Below are positions 39,961-50,000 of a DNA stretch of 64,000 bases, piece by piece. Positions within the stretch are counted from its first letter, which is position 1. Each line of letters begins with the position of its first letter. The translations under genes were made by a program, and so were the position numbers. The notes under the pieces are model-generated. The model was not told where the DNA came from, searched no databases, and worked only from the letters and a program-made list of their open reading frames with translations. This DNA comes from Pseudomonas putida NBRC 14164 (GTDB lineage Bacteria > Pseudomonadota > Gammaproteobacteria > Pseudomonadales > Pseudomonadaceae), in assembly GCF_000412675.1 (NCBI RefSeq), contig NC_021505.1:5698501-5762500 (forward strand), written 5' to 3'.

Positions 39961-40338
39961 ATGGCCCGCATGCCCACCGCCATAAACCTGCACAAAGCCT
40001 CGAAAACCCTCACCCTCACCTACGCCCCCGGCGAGGTCTACCACCTGCCCGCCGAACTCCTGCGCGTGCACTCCCCCTCCGCCGAGGTCCAGGGCCACGG
40101 CAACCCTATCCTGCAGTTCGGCAAGATCAACGTCGGCCTGGTCGGCCTGGAGCCTGCCGGCCAATATGCACTGAAACTGAACTTCGACGACGGCCATGAC
40201 AGCGGCCTGTTCACCTGGGAATACCTGGAACAGCTGTGCCTGCGCCAGGAACAGCTGTGGGCCGACTACCTCGACGAGCTGCACAAGGCCGGAAAATCCC
40301 GCGACCCGGCCGAATCGGTTGTGAAACTCATGCTCTAG
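39961..40338 (+). CDS. DUF971 family protein
   Basis: This 125-residue protein of the DUF971 (GBBH-like N-terminal) family has YAPGEVYHLPAELLRVHSPSAEVQGHG and FDDGHDSGLFTWEYLEQL. It is homologous to the N-terminal domain of gamma-butyrobetaine hydroxylases but has no catalytic part, and its function is unknown. The ATG at 39961 is used. It is conserved next to hslVU and phaC1 in P. putida. A terminator hairpin follows. Confidence 0.88.
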   Translation: MARMPTAINLHKASKTLTLTYAPGEVYHLPAELLRVHSPSAEVQGHGNPILQFGKINVGLVGLEPAGQYALKLNFDDGHDSGLFTWEYLEQLCLRQEQLWADYLDELHKAGKSRDPAESVVKLML

Positions 40339-40397
40339 CGCAAGGCCTGCAGGGTTTAGAGCGCATTTTCTAAATTCATCTGTTTGAATGACTTGCA

Positions 40398-40424
40398 GAC
40401 AGCCCAGTGAAGGGCTGTCTTGCG
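40398..40424 (+). terminator. Terminator after the DUF971 gene
   Basis: GACAGCCC (40398-40405) pairs with GGGCTGTC (40412-40419), followed by ttgcg. The weak T-run suggests only partial termination; it also isolates the phaC1 promoter region. Confidence 0.55.
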
Positions 40425-40455
40425 CATTACATGAAAGTCGGGTAACCAATGGGTG

Positions 40456-40471
40456 TGGCAAGTTCCCTGCA
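40456..40471 (+). promoter_or_regulatory. Candidate sigma54 (-24/-12) promoter of phaC1
   Basis: TGGCAAG, four bases, CTGCA gives the invariant GG and GC with 10 bp between them. Only the first T of the -12 element departs from TTGCA. A sigma54 promoter was proposed upstream of phaC1 in P. aeruginosa. The site lies 135 bp upstream of the ATG. Confidence 0.6.
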
Positions 40472-40606
40472 TCACTTTGCAGGCAGTCAGAACCCCCGCA
40501 GCACCGCTGTTCCTTATCACTGGTCACCCGAGTAGCAGTACCGGGCTCAGGGCTGTGCGCTTGTCACAGCAACCGGTACTCGTCTCAGGACAACGGAGCG
40601 TCGTAG

Positions 40607-42286
40607 ATGAGTAACAAGAACAACGATGAGCTGCAGCGGCAGGCCTCGGAAAACACCCTGGGGCTGAACCCGGTCATCGGCATTCGCCGCAAGGACCTGT
40701 TGAGCTCGGCACGCACCGTGCTGCGCCAGGCCGTGCGCCAACCGCTGCACAGCGCAAAGCATGTGGCCCACTTTGGCCTGGAGCTTAAAAACGTGCTGCT
40801 GGGCAAATCCAGCCTGGCCCCGGAAAGCGACGACCGCCGCTTCAACGACCCGGCCTGGAGCAACAACCCGCTGTACCGCCGCTACCTGCAAACCTACCTG
40901 GCCTGGCGCAACGAGTTGCAGGACTGGATCGGCAACAGCGACCTGCCACCCCAGGACATCAGCCGCGGCCAGTTCGTCATCAACCTGATGACTGAAGCCA
41001 TGGCGCCGACCAATACCTTGTCCAACCCGGCAGCGGTCAAACGCTTCTTCGAAACCGGCGGCAAGAGCCTGCTCGACGGCCTGTCCAACCTCGCCAAGGA
41101 CATGGTCAACAACGGCGGCATGCCCAGCCAGGTGAACATGGACGCCTTCGAAGTGGGCAAGAACCTGGGCACCAGCGAAGGCGCGGTGGTGTACCGCAAC
41201 GATGTACTGGAGCTTATCCAGTACAGCCCCATCACCGAGCAGGTGCATGCCCGCCCGCTGCTGGTGGTGCCACCGCAGATCAACAAGTTCTACGTGTTCG
41301 ACCTGAGCCCGGAAAAGAGCCTGGCACGCTACTGCCTGCGCTCGCAGCAGCAAACCTTCATCATCAGCTGGCGCAACCCGACCAAGGCCCAGCGTGAATG
41401 GGGCCTGTCCACCTACATCGATGCGCTGAAAGAAGCCGTCGACGCGGTGCTGGCGATTACCGGCAGCAAAGACCTGAACATGCTCGGTGCCTGCTCCGGT
41501 GGCATTACCTGCACTGCGCTGGTGGGCCACTATGCCGCGATTGGCGAAAACAAGGTCAATGCCCTGACCCTGCTGGTCAGCGTGCTGGACACCACCATGG
41601 ACAACCAGGTCGCCTTGTTCGTCGATGAACAAACCCTGGAAAGTGCCAAGCGCCACTCTTACCAGGCTGGCGTGCTGGAAGGCAGCGAAATGGCCAAGGT
41701 GTTCGCCTGGATGCGCCCCAACGACCTGATCTGGAACTACTGGGTCAACAACTACCTGCTCGGCAACGAGCCGCCTGTGTTCGACATCCTGTTCTGGAAC
41801 AACGACACCACGCGCCTGCCGGCCGCCTTCCACGGCGACCTGATCGAAATGTTCAAGAGCAACCCACTGATCCGCCCGGATGCACTGGAAGTGTGCGGCA
41901 CCCCGATCAACCTGAAAAATGTGCAGTGCGACATTTTCAGCGTTGCCGGCACTGCAGACCACATCACCCCGTGGCAATCGTGCTACCGCTCGGCGCACTT
42001 GTTCGGCGGCAAGATCGAGTTCGTGCTGTCCAACAGCGGCCACATCCAGAGCATCCTCAACCCGCCAGGCAACCCCAAGGCGCGCTTCATGACTGGCGCT
42101 GACCGCCCGGGTGACCCGCTGGCCTGGCAGGAAAACGCCACCAAGCATGCCGACTCCTGGTGGCTGCACTGGCAGAGCTGGCTGAGCGAACGTGCCGGGG
42201 AGCTGAAAAAAGCGCCAACCCGCCTGGGCAACCGCGCTTATGCCGCTGGCGAAGCCGCACCAGGCACCTACGTTCACGAGCGCTGA
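40607..42286 (+). CDS. phaC1: Medium-chain-length PHA synthase 1 (class II)
   Basis: This 559-residue enzyme polymerises (R)-3-hydroxyacyl-CoA of C6-C14 into storage granules. The alpha/beta-hydrolase fold has a lipase-like box with the catalytic Cys, LGACSGGI. The Asp and His are in AGTADHITPW and NSGHIQSI. The synthase N-terminus (NTLGLNPVIGIRRKDLLSS) and the length are typical of class II. GGAG precedes the ATG. It is the first gene of phaC1ZC2D, in an operon divergent from nothing and behind its own promoter. Confidence 0.97.
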   Translation: MSNKNNDELQRQASENTLGLNPVIGIRRKDLLSSARTVLRQAVRQPLHSAKHVAHFGLELKNVLLGKSSLAPESDDRRFNDPAWSNNPLYRRYLQTYLAWRNELQDWIGNSDLPPQDISRGQFVINLMTEAMAPTNTLSNPAAVKRFFETGGKSLLDGLSNLAKDMVNNGGMPSQVNMDAFEVGKNLGTSEGAVVYRNDVLELIQYSPITEQVHARPLLVVPPQINKFYVFDLSPEKSLARYCLRSQQQTFIISWRNPTKAQREWGLSTYIDALKEAVDAVLAITGSKDLNMLGACSGGITCTALVGHYAAIGENKVNALTLLVSVLDTTMDNQVALFVDEQTLESAKRHSYQAGVLEGSEMAKVFAWMRPNDLIWNYWVNNYLLGNEPPVFDILFWNNDTTRLPAAFHGDLIEMFKSNPLIRPDALEVCGTPINLKNVQCDIFSVAGTADHITPWQSCYRSAHLFGGKIEFVLSNSGHIQSILNPPGNPKARFMTGADRPGDPLAWQENATKHADSWWLHWQSWLSERAGELKKAPTRLGNRAYAAGEAAPGTYVHER

Positions 42287-42294
42287 GTTGCGTT

Positions 42295-42330
42295 GCCGTG
42301 GCCGCGATGAGCGCGCCACGGCGCTTTTTT
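42295..42330 (+). terminator. Intrinsic terminator between phaC1 and phaZ
   Basis: GCCGTGGC (42295-42302) and GCCACGGC (42315-42322) form the stem, followed by GC and six T (42325-42330). It will reduce read-through into phaZ, or mark a separate phaZ transcript. A terminator here has been reported for the pha cluster of related strains. Confidence 0.85.
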
Positions 42331-42348
42331 CACGACAGAGTCGAACGC

Positions 42349-43200
42349 ATGCCGGAACCCTACATCTTCAGGACCGTCGAACTGGACGACCAGTCCATTC
42401 GCACCGCCGTCCGCCCGGGCAAGCCACACCTGACACCGTTGCTGATCTTCAACGGCATCGGCGCCAACCTGGAGCTGGTGTTCCCGTTCATCGAGGCGCT
42501 GGACCCGGACCTGGAGGTCATCGCCTTCGACGTGCCCGGTGTGGGTGGTTCATCCACCCCGCGTCACCCCTATCGCTTTCCAGGGCTGGCCAAGCTCACG
42601 GCGCGCATGCTCGATTACCTGGACTACGGCCAGGTCAGCGCCATCGGCGTGTCCTGGGGCGGCGCCCTGGCCCAGCAGTTTGCCCACGACTACCCGGAGC
42701 GCTGCAAGAAACTGGTACTGGCCGCCACTGCCGCCGGCGCAGTGATGGTGCCGGGCAAACCTAAAGTCTTGTGGATGATGGCGAGCCCCAGGCGCTACGT
42801 GCAGCCCTCCCATGTGATCCGCATCGCACCGCTGATCTACGGCGGCGCCTTCCGCCGCGACCCGGACCTGGCCATGCACCATGCGTCCAAGGTGCGCTCC
42901 GGGGGCAAGCTGGGCTATTACTGGCAGCTGTTCGCCGGCCTGGGCTGGACCAGCATCCACTGGCTGCACAAGATCCACCAGCCAACGCTGGTGCTGGCCG
43001 GTGACGACGACCCGCTGATCCCGCTGATCAACATGCGCCTGCTGGCCTGGCGGATTCCCAATGCCCAGCTACACATAATCGACGACGGCCACCTGTTCCT
43101 GATTACCCGGGCCGAGGCCGTCGCACCGATCATCATGAAGTTTCTCCAGGAAGAACGTCAGCGCGCGGTCATGCATCCGCGCCCCGCCTCTGGCGGTTGA
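42349..43200 (+). CDS. phaZ: Intracellular PHA depolymerase
   Basis: This 283-residue alpha/beta hydrolase degrades the stored polyester to monomers. The Ser lies in GVSWGGAL, Asp in VLAGDDDPLIP and His in DDGHLFLIT, and it starts MPEPYIFRTVELDDQSIRTA. The start at 42349 is fixed by homology; the open frame from 42160 is phaC1 shadow. It lies between the two synthases in the order C1-Z-C2-D. Confidence 0.95.
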   Translation: MPEPYIFRTVELDDQSIRTAVRPGKPHLTPLLIFNGIGANLELVFPFIEALDPDLEVIAFDVPGVGGSSTPRHPYRFPGLAKLTARMLDYLDYGQVSAIGVSWGGALAQQFAHDYPERCKKLVLAATAAGAVMVPGKPKVLWMMASPRRYVQPSHVIRIAPLIYGGAFRRDPDLAMHHASKVRSGGKLGYYWQLFAGLGWTSIHWLHKIHQPTLVLAGDDDPLIPLINMRLLAWRIPNAQLHIIDDGHLFLITRAEAVAPIIMKFLQEERQRAVMHPRPASGG

Positions 43201-43242
43201 TTGTCGCTGCCCAAGCATCGGGTAAGACGAGGGAGTGTTGCC

Positions 43243-44925
43243 ATGACAGACAAACCGGGCAAAGGAACGAAAACGCTTCCCGCCACCAGCATGAACGTGC
43301 AGAACGCCATACTCGGCCTCCGCGGGCGCGACCTGGTGTCGACCCTGCGCAGGGTTGGCCGCCACGGCTTGACCAACCCGCTGCACACGGCACGGCACCT
43401 GTTGGCGTTCGGCAGCCAGCTGGGTCGCGTGATGCTGGGCGACACGCCCTACCAGCCCAACCCTCGCGATGGCCGCTTCAGCGACCCGACCTGGAGCCAG
43501 AACCCGTTTTATCGCCGTGGCCTGCAGGCCTATCTGGCCTGGCAGAAGCAGACGCGCCAGTGGATCGACGAAAGTCACCTGGACGACGATGACCGCGCCC
43601 GTGCGCACTTTCTGTTTGGCATGATCTATGACGCCCTGGCACCGAGCAACTCGCTGCTCAACCCGCTGGCGGTCAAAGAACTGCTGAACACCGGCGGGCA
43701 AAGCCTGGTGCGTGGCGTGGCCCACTTGCTCGACGACCTGCGCCACAACGACGGCCTGCCGCGCCAGGTGGACGAACGTGCCTTCGAGGTAGGTGGCAGC
43801 CTGGCGGCAACGCCCGGCGCGGTGGTGTTTCGCAACGAGCTGTTGGAGCTGATCCAGTACAAGCCGATGAGCGAAAAACAGCACGCCAGGCCCTTGCTGG
43901 TGGTGCCGCCGCAAATCAACAAGTTCTATATCTTCGACATGCAGGCGCACAACAGCTTCGTCCAGTACATGCTCAAGAACGGCCTGCAGGTGTTCATGAT
44001 CAGTTGGCGCAACCCCGACCCGCGCCACCGCGAATGGGGCCTGTCCTCCTACGTACAGGCCCTGGAAGAAGCGCTGAACGCCTGCCGCAGCATCAGCGGC
44101 AACCGCGACCCCAACCTGATGGGTGCCTGCGCCGGCGGCCTGACCATGGCCGCACTGCAGGGCCACCTGCAGGCCAAGCATCAGTTGCGCAAGATCCGCA
44201 GCGCCACTTACCTGGTGAGCCTGCTCGACAGCAAGTTCGACAGCCCGGCCAGCCTGTTCGCCGACGAGCAGACGGTAGAGGCCGCCAAGCGCCGTTCCTA
44301 TCAACGGGGCGTGCTGGACGGCGGCGAAGTCGCCAGGATTTTCGCCTGGATGCGCCCCAACGACCTGATCTGGAACTACTGGGTCAACAACTACCTGTTG
44401 GGCAAAGCCCCACCCGCGTTCGACATCCTGTACTGGAACGCCGACAACACACGCCTGCCTGCGGCACTGCACGGGGACTTGCTGGACTTTTTCAAGCACA
44501 ACCCGCTCACCCACCCGGCAGGCCTGGAAGTGTGCGGCACGCCCATCGACCTCAAGCAGGTCGACCTGGACAGCTTTACCGTGGCCGGCAGCAACGACCA
44601 CATCACGCCATGGGACGCCGTGTACCGCTCGGCCTTGCTGCTCGGTGGCGACCGGCGTTTCGTGCTGGCCAACAGCGGGCACATCCAGAGCATCATCAAC
44701 CCGCCGGGCAACCCCAAGGCCTACTACCTGGAAAACCCCAAACTGTCCGGCGACCCGCGCGCCTGGTTCTACGAGGCCAAGCGCAGCGACGGCAGTTGGT
44801 GGCCCTTGTGGCTGGAATGGATCACACCGCGCTCCGGCCCGCTCAAGGCTCCCCGTACCGAGCTGGGCAACAGTACCTATCCACCGCTCGGCCCGGCGCC
44901 AGGCACCTATGTCCTGACCCGATGA
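43243..44925 (+). CDS. phaC2: Medium-chain-length PHA synthase 2 (class II)
   Basis: This 560-residue second synthase has the catalytic Cys in MGACAGGL, Asp in AGSNDHITPW and His in NSGHIQSI. It is strongly similar to PhaC1 but diverged at the N-terminus (TDKPGKGTKTLPATSMNVQ). The ATG at 43243 follows gaggga. It has overlapping substrate range with PhaC1. Confidence 0.96.
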   Translation: MTDKPGKGTKTLPATSMNVQNAILGLRGRDLVSTLRRVGRHGLTNPLHTARHLLAFGSQLGRVMLGDTPYQPNPRDGRFSDPTWSQNPFYRRGLQAYLAWQKQTRQWIDESHLDDDDRARAHFLFGMIYDALAPSNSLLNPLAVKELLNTGGQSLVRGVAHLLDDLRHNDGLPRQVDERAFEVGGSLAATPGAVVFRNELLELIQYKPMSEKQHARPLLVVPPQINKFYIFDMQAHNSFVQYMLKNGLQVFMISWRNPDPRHREWGLSSYVQALEEALNACRSISGNRDPNLMGACAGGLTMAALQGHLQAKHQLRKIRSATYLVSLLDSKFDSPASLFADEQTVEAAKRRSYQRGVLDGGEVARIFAWMRPNDLIWNYWVNNYLLGKAPPAFDILYWNADNTRLPAALHGDLLDFFKHNPLTHPAGLEVCGTPIDLKQVDLDSFTVAGSNDHITPWDAVYRSALLLGGDRRFVLANSGHIQSIINPPGNPKAYYLENPKLSGDPRAWFYEAKRSDGSWWPLWLEWITPRSGPLKAPRTELGNSTYPPLGPAPGTYVLTR

Positions 44926-44938
44926 GCCCTACGACTGG

Positions 44939-45553
44939 ATGAAGACCCGCGACCGTATCCTCGAATGCGCCCTGCAACTGTTCAACCAGCAGGGCGAACC
45001 GAACGTATCCACCCTAGAGATTGCCAACGAACTGGGTATCAGTCCGGGCAACCTGTACTACCACTTCCATGGCAAGGAGCCCTTGGTGCTGGGCCTTTTC
45101 GAGCGCTTCGAAGAAGCGCTGATGCCCCTGCTCGACCCGCCCCTGGACGTGCGCCTGGACGCCGAGGACTACTGGCTGTTCCTGCACCTTATCGTCGAGC
45201 ACATGGCCCAGTACCGCTTTCTGTTCCAGGACCTGTCCAACCTCACCGGCCGCCTGCCCAAGCTGGCGCGCGGCATGCGCAGCCTGATCAATGCACTCAA
45301 GCGTACGCTGGCGGCGTTGCTCGCCAGCCTCAAGGGCCAGGGGTTGGTAGAGAGTGAGACCCAGGCGCTGGGGCAACTGGTGGAGCAGATCACAATGACG
45401 CTGCTGTTCTCGCTGGATTACCAGCGGGTGCTGGGACGCGAGGCGGATGTGGGAATTGTGGTGTATCAGGTGATGATGCTGGTGGCGCCCCATCTGCAGC
45501 CACAGGCGCGGGCGGCGGCGGAGCAGTTGGCGGTGCGCTATCTGGAGGGGTAG
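44939..45553 (+). CDS. phaD: TetR-family transcriptional regulator PhaD
   Basis: This 204-residue TetR regulator has a helix-turn-helix at about residues 22-43 (NVSTLEIANELGISPGNLYYHF). The C-terminal ligand domain is typical of PhaD, which responds to an acyl-CoA-related inducer and activates the phaI (and phaC1) promoter in P. putida. The gene begins 13 bp after phaC2, so its expression is tied to the synthase. Confidence 0.95.
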   Translation: MKTRDRILECALQLFNQQGEPNVSTLEIANELGISPGNLYYHFHGKEPLVLGLFERFEEALMPLLDPPLDVRLDAEDYWLFLHLIVEHMAQYRFLFQDLSNLTGRLPKLARGMRSLINALKRTLAALLASLKGQGLVESETQALGQLVEQITMTLLFSLDYQRVLGREADVGIVVYQVMMLVAPHLQPQARAAAEQLAVRYLEG

Positions 45554-45571
45554 GCCCGCGCTGTCGGCGCC

Positions 45572-45664
45572 GGGGCCTTCGCGGGCATGCCCGCTCCCAC
45601 AGGGCCTGCGCTGACCTGGTGATCGGCGCTGTACCTGTGGAAGCGGGCAAGCCCGCGAAGAAGA
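45572..45664. repeat. Inverted REP pair between phaD and phaF
   Basis: ccttcgcgggcatgcccgct then cccacaggg faces cctgtggaagcgggcaagcc then cgcgaag. The left arm has the IS110-compatible site; the right arm does not. Confidence 0.9.
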
Positions 45665-45674
45665 CGACGCGGTA

Positions 45675-46463
45675 TCAGATCAGGGTACCGGTGCCGTTTG
45701 GTGCCGACGGTGCGCTGCTGGCCGGGGCGGCTACAGGTGCCGGTGCTGCGGTAGCGGCCGGGGCGGCATTGGCCGCTGGCGCTGCAGGTTTGGCGGCTGC
45801 CGGTTTGGCCGGTGCTTTCTTCACCGCAGGTTTCTTCGCTGCCGCTGGCTTGGGCGCTGCCGGTTTTGCCGCCGGCTTGGCAGCTGCAGGTTTGGCCGCA
45901 GGCTTTGCTGCAGGTTTGGCCGCTGCCGTTTTAGCTGCAGGTTTGGCCGCCGCCGTTTTAGCAGCAGGCTTGGCCGCCGCTGCCTTGGCCAGTGGCTTGG
46001 CCGCTGCCTTGCTCGCAGCCGGCTTGGAAGCCGCAGCGCGCGACGAAATCGGCGTAACCGAAGCACCGGTCAGCTTCTCGATCTGCTTGGTCAGGCTGTC
46101 CACCTGCTGGTGCAGGGCCTTGATCTCGTTGCGGCTCGGCACGCCCAGGCGCGAGATGGCGCTGTTCAGGCGCTTGTCGAAGGCCTCTTCGAGTTCGCTC
46201 CACTTGCCCATCGCAAGGTCCTTCACGCCAGACACGCGCGAAGTGGTCGACGACTTGGCGGTTTCGGCTACATCTTCAGCCGTCTTCTTCGCCTGCTTCT
46301 CGGCCTTCTCGCCATCTTTCACCAACGAGTCGAACAGCTTCGGGCCGTCCTGGTCGACTTTCGAATAGATACCCAGCCCCGCCAGCCAGATCTTGCGGGA
46401 GTACTTCTCGATCCCGCCGACCCAGGAGCTGCCTTCTTTTTCGGTGTTCTTCTTGCCAGCCAT
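45675..46463 (-). CDS. phaF: Phasin PhaF (granule-nucleoid linker)
   Basis: This 262-residue protein has an N-terminal phasin helix domain (SSWVGGIEKYSRKIWLAGLGIYSK) and a leucine-zipper-like middle. The C-terminal histone H1-like tail has many AAKP repeats, rich in Ala, Lys and Pro. The tail binds DNA and the N-part binds PHA granules, so PhaF distributes granules at division. The start ATG 46463 gives the known N-terminus. It is downstream of phaI (10-bp gap) in a phaIF unit. Confidence 0.95.
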   Translation of the reverse strand: MAGKKNTEKEGSSWVGGIEKYSRKIWLAGLGIYSKVDQDGPKLFDSLVKDGEKAEKQAKKTAEDVAETAKSSTTSRVSGVKDLAMGKWSELEEAFDKRLNSAISRLGVPSRNEIKALHQQVDSLTKQIEKLTGASVTPISSRAAASKPAASKAAAKPLAKAAAAKPAAKTAAAKPAAKTAAAKPAAKPAAKPAAAKPAAKPAAPKPAAAKKPAVKKAPAKPAAAKPAAPAANAAPAATAAPAPVAAPASSAPSAPNGTGTLI

Positions 46464-46473
46464 CCTGCTCTCC

Positions 46474-46893
46474 TTATGGTTTGTGCGCGACGCGCTCAAG
46501 CAGCTCATGCAACTGTTCAAGCTTGACCGACAACGCCTCAACGTCATGTTTAGACGGAATACCCAGGCGATTCAAGGCGCGACCGACCCGTGCGTCGAAA
46601 GCTTTTTCGATCTTGTCGAGTTGAATTTCTACCTTCCCGCGTACGCGGCTCACTTCTTCAGCGGCTTCGTCAAGCTGGTGGTTGGCGGCATCGAGCTCTT
46701 TGTCGATGCGTTTCTTGCCGCGCTTCTCGACGCCTTCGCCGGCCTTGACCAGCTCCTGGAAGTAGTCAGAGCCTTCCTGACCGACGCGGGCGTAGGCGCC
46801 GATACCGGCCAGCCAGATCTTGCGCGCATAGCCGCGCACCTCGCCAAGCGTGCCCAGGGCTTCGTCTTTTTTCTTCACAATCACTTTGGCCAT
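46474..46893 (-). CDS. phaI: Phasin PhaI
   Basis: This 139-residue phasin (AKVIVKKKDEALGTLGEVRGYARKIWLAGIGAYARVGQEG) is homologous to the N-terminal half of PhaF without the DNA-binding tail. It coats PHA granules. The ATG at 46893 is the known start. It is the first gene of the phaIF operon, which is activated by PhaD. Confidence 0.95.
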   Translation of the reverse strand: MAKVIVKKKDEALGTLGEVRGYARKIWLAGIGAYARVGQEGSDYFQELVKAGEGVEKRGKKRIDKELDAANHQLDEAAEEVSRVRGKVEIQLDKIEKAFDARVGRALNRLGIPSKHDVEALSVKLEQLHELLERVAHKP

Positions 46894-47073
46894 GCTGTGT
46901 ACCTCATGCTCATGAGTGGTGGAAAACCGCCCATGGAGGTTGGGCTTGAGCATTAAGGTAGGGAAGAAAATTAGAAACCTCACCCTAAGGTCGTCGTTGT
47001 CGCATCTATATACCGCAAGCACAGTTGGCCATAGCGCTAGCGTCGCAGGCTTCACCTCACGGACATCGACGCC
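46894..47073. promoter_or_regulatory. Divergent control region of phaI and the DUF6543 gene
   Basis: This 180-bp AT-richer region lies between two divergent starts. It has an AT-rich core (tctatatacc near 47005-47014). The phaI promoter with the PhaD operator should lie here, but I could not define -35/-10 boxes or the operator by eye. The giant gene on the other side has only a weak Shine-Dalgarno. Confidence 0.55.
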
Positions 47074-50000
47074 ATGACTGCTGTAGCAAACCCACCGAGG
47101 CTGACGTTCAAGCAAAGCGTGGCAGCCTGTTTCTCCAAACGACCCAGCCTGCGGGACGTTCTATCAAAAGAAGCATTCCAGACTTTCAGCGACCGGTATC
47201 CATGGTTGCAACGCAACCACCCTCACATCACATCGCTCGATCCTTTCGTCATCCTGCATGCACCGGCCAGCACAGGTGATCTCCCACGTCAGAGCGGGCT
47301 GCTGGACGAGCTTCTCAGGCAGTTTCTGACCAAGGAACGTGTGCAACCAAGCGCCGCAGACAAGCTGAGCATCAGCCCACCCCATGAGTTTCAAATTCAG
47401 GAGCAAGGCCCGGACAAAATCCGCCAACCCGAAATCATCCCGGACCTGACGAAGCTCAACGATGACTTCGATACAGTGCTTGGTGCGTTGATACCCGCCT
47501 TCCAGCAAGCCCAGATCGGCTTCTGGAACGGGCTCGACGAAGACAGCCAAGTCTCGCGCATGCTCTGGCTGGAACACACCATCAAGGCCGCATTGCTCGA
47601 GAACCTCCCTCGCCAAGGCCTGGCAGATGATGAAAAAGCTGCAATGTACGCCTTGCTCGACGGGGTATTCGACAGCCTGGCTGTCGAGGCGATACAAGTC
47701 ACGCTCGGAACGGATGGCGAAGCACGCACCGTCACCCTGCCGGATCTGTTGCTCATCACCACAAGTGGTACCCGCAACCTGGTTCTGCAATGCAAACCCT
47801 GCGGTTCGGTTCACCGCCATGTCGACCTGCCCAGCTTTGCCACCGCGCTGCAACGGCAGCTAGCACAAAGCTATCGCTTCGAAGCGTTGTCCTGGGCGCA
47901 CACACCGGTGACCGGACGCCCTTTCGCCTTCCAGGCGAGGCAACTGCTGAACGATATCCTGGACGACATCGGGCGCCTGCGTATTGGTGGCCTGGCAACC
48001 GTCGACGAGCTGGAGCGACAACTGCGTCAGGTGAGCGACCCGTCAGCTCACTTCTTCGACCTGCCTTCGCAGGAACGAACTGCACCCGCTGTCAGCCCAC
48101 CGCGATGGCTGCTAAATGCCAGCGCTGAGGACCGCTACGCCTATCACACTGCACTGCTCGATCTGGCGGCGAACCAAGGTCGGTCGAAGGGCTGTACATC
48201 GCTGGGCGATGTCGAAGATATCCGTGATTACGCCGCTCGCCGCTTGCGTGAGACCCTGCAGACCAGCTACCCAGACAAGACGGTACACGACCCGAACGAG
48301 GTGCACATCCGCATTTCCCAGGCCATCATCGGCGCTGGCACACAAGGGCAGTCACTGTTCTTGCGCACGGTGCCCCTGACCGATCTGGCGATCTCCCGCC
48401 TGCGCCTTGAGGCTGGCGAGGTGATGACCGGGCTCAGTTTCGAGGATGGCTCGCCCGTAAAGGACTGGCTGAGCATCGAGCAGATCAGGGCGCTGATTCA
48501 TCAGGTCGATATCGGCGCTCACTACCCCACCTACCTGCAGGATCAAGTCAGAACCGAACCGCGCAGGTCCGAACGAATCAGGCAACATGCCAGGGAGTGG
48601 CGTTACGCCCTTCGGTTCAGCACCCTGAAGGCCAAGATCGAGCGACAGCTTGGCGAAACGGCAAGCCAGGCAATGCTCAGGTTCTGCCAGGGCATGGACA
48701 ATGGTGTGGACCTTCTGCGCATCGCCCCTCTGGCGTTCCTTTGCGCGCCTGGCGCTTCGGCAAGCAATGTGGCACACGGGATGTTCATCATCGAAATACC
48801 GGCAAGCAGCAGCTGGGTCTTGTACCGCCCGTTCTATGCCGACAGGGCGTTGCAGGAATTTCCGAGCCTCGAATTGCTGATGGACGCAGTCCGCAGCAGG
48901 GGCGCACTGCAAGAGAGCGTACTGGCCTGGCTCGACGATGACGCGCGTCCGATTTACCAGAGCGACGGGTTCAAGCACCCGCACCTGCACCCGAACATTA
49001 CCGCGCTGACGCACCTGCTCAATGTGCCGGTCGAGCTGCTGGACGGCCTTTTGCAACGCCTCAGACGCCCGGTCCAAGTCTTGTTCAAGGCGTGGACGGA
49101 GGATCTGGCCACCCACCTGTTCAACGCCCGCATCGACACCATGTTATTGGCCTCAGCCAGCAATAGCGTATCCAATGCCCAGGAAGTGCGGGCTTTGGTG
49201 AAGGAGGCTGCCTGGGCGATCTTCAATACCGTCACCCAGCTTTGGCATGGCCCGATGACCACCCTGGCGTGGCTGGTCGTGGCGCTGTCGGCGGCCAAGG
49301 AAGACGTGGAGGCGCTGATCAAGCGCAGCGGTGACAACAAGATCGTCGCCGCCATAGACCTGCTCACCAACCTGGCCTTGCTCCTTGCCCACCGCCCGGC
49401 AACGCCCCCTGCCAACAGCGAAGCGGCCGTTACGTTGCGTTTTTCAGGCCCTGCACCGAAGGAAGAATCCCCGCCCCCGGCGCTCGAGCAGCCACAGGAG
49501 AAACCCTGGCAAGCCCCCGTCGAGGCGCCGCAGCCCAAGCGGGTGCGCGTAGAAAGCTGGCATGACGAGCAGCGCCTGAGCAACCTGTCGGTACAGGAGC
49601 GCCAGTCACTGGCCCAACTGCAAGCCTCGCAGCCACTCGAAGGGCACGCGCCTCTGACAAGGGGCCGTTTGCGTGGGTTGTTCAATATCGCCGGCCGTTA
49701 CTACGTCAAGCTGGGCGATGACGTCTATGAGGTCATCGAGACCTGGAACGGCATGCAGATAATCGGCCCAGAGCCGAGCAGCAGCGAATGGGTGTCCCAA
49801 TGGGATGGCGCCCCGGACGGCTACCATATCGTTGGTCGTGAACGCCCAAAAGGCCCTTGGTTGACGCGCTGGCATGGCCAATGGACTTTGAATCTTACCC
49901 TCTTTGGCGGCATGCCAAGGAACAGGCTGTCCATCAACGCGGAAAACCGCCAGCGGTTCGACACGTTGAGCGCAACCGCCACGGCTAACCAACAAGCGCT

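Noticed and set aside
42160-42348. N-terminal extension of PhaZ
   Set aside because: Overlaps phaC1 and the terminator hairpin; the known N-terminus begins at 42349.
45700-46080. Tandem repeat within phaF
   Set aside because: This is the coding of the AAKP-type H1-like tail, a normal feature of PhaF, not a separate repeat element.
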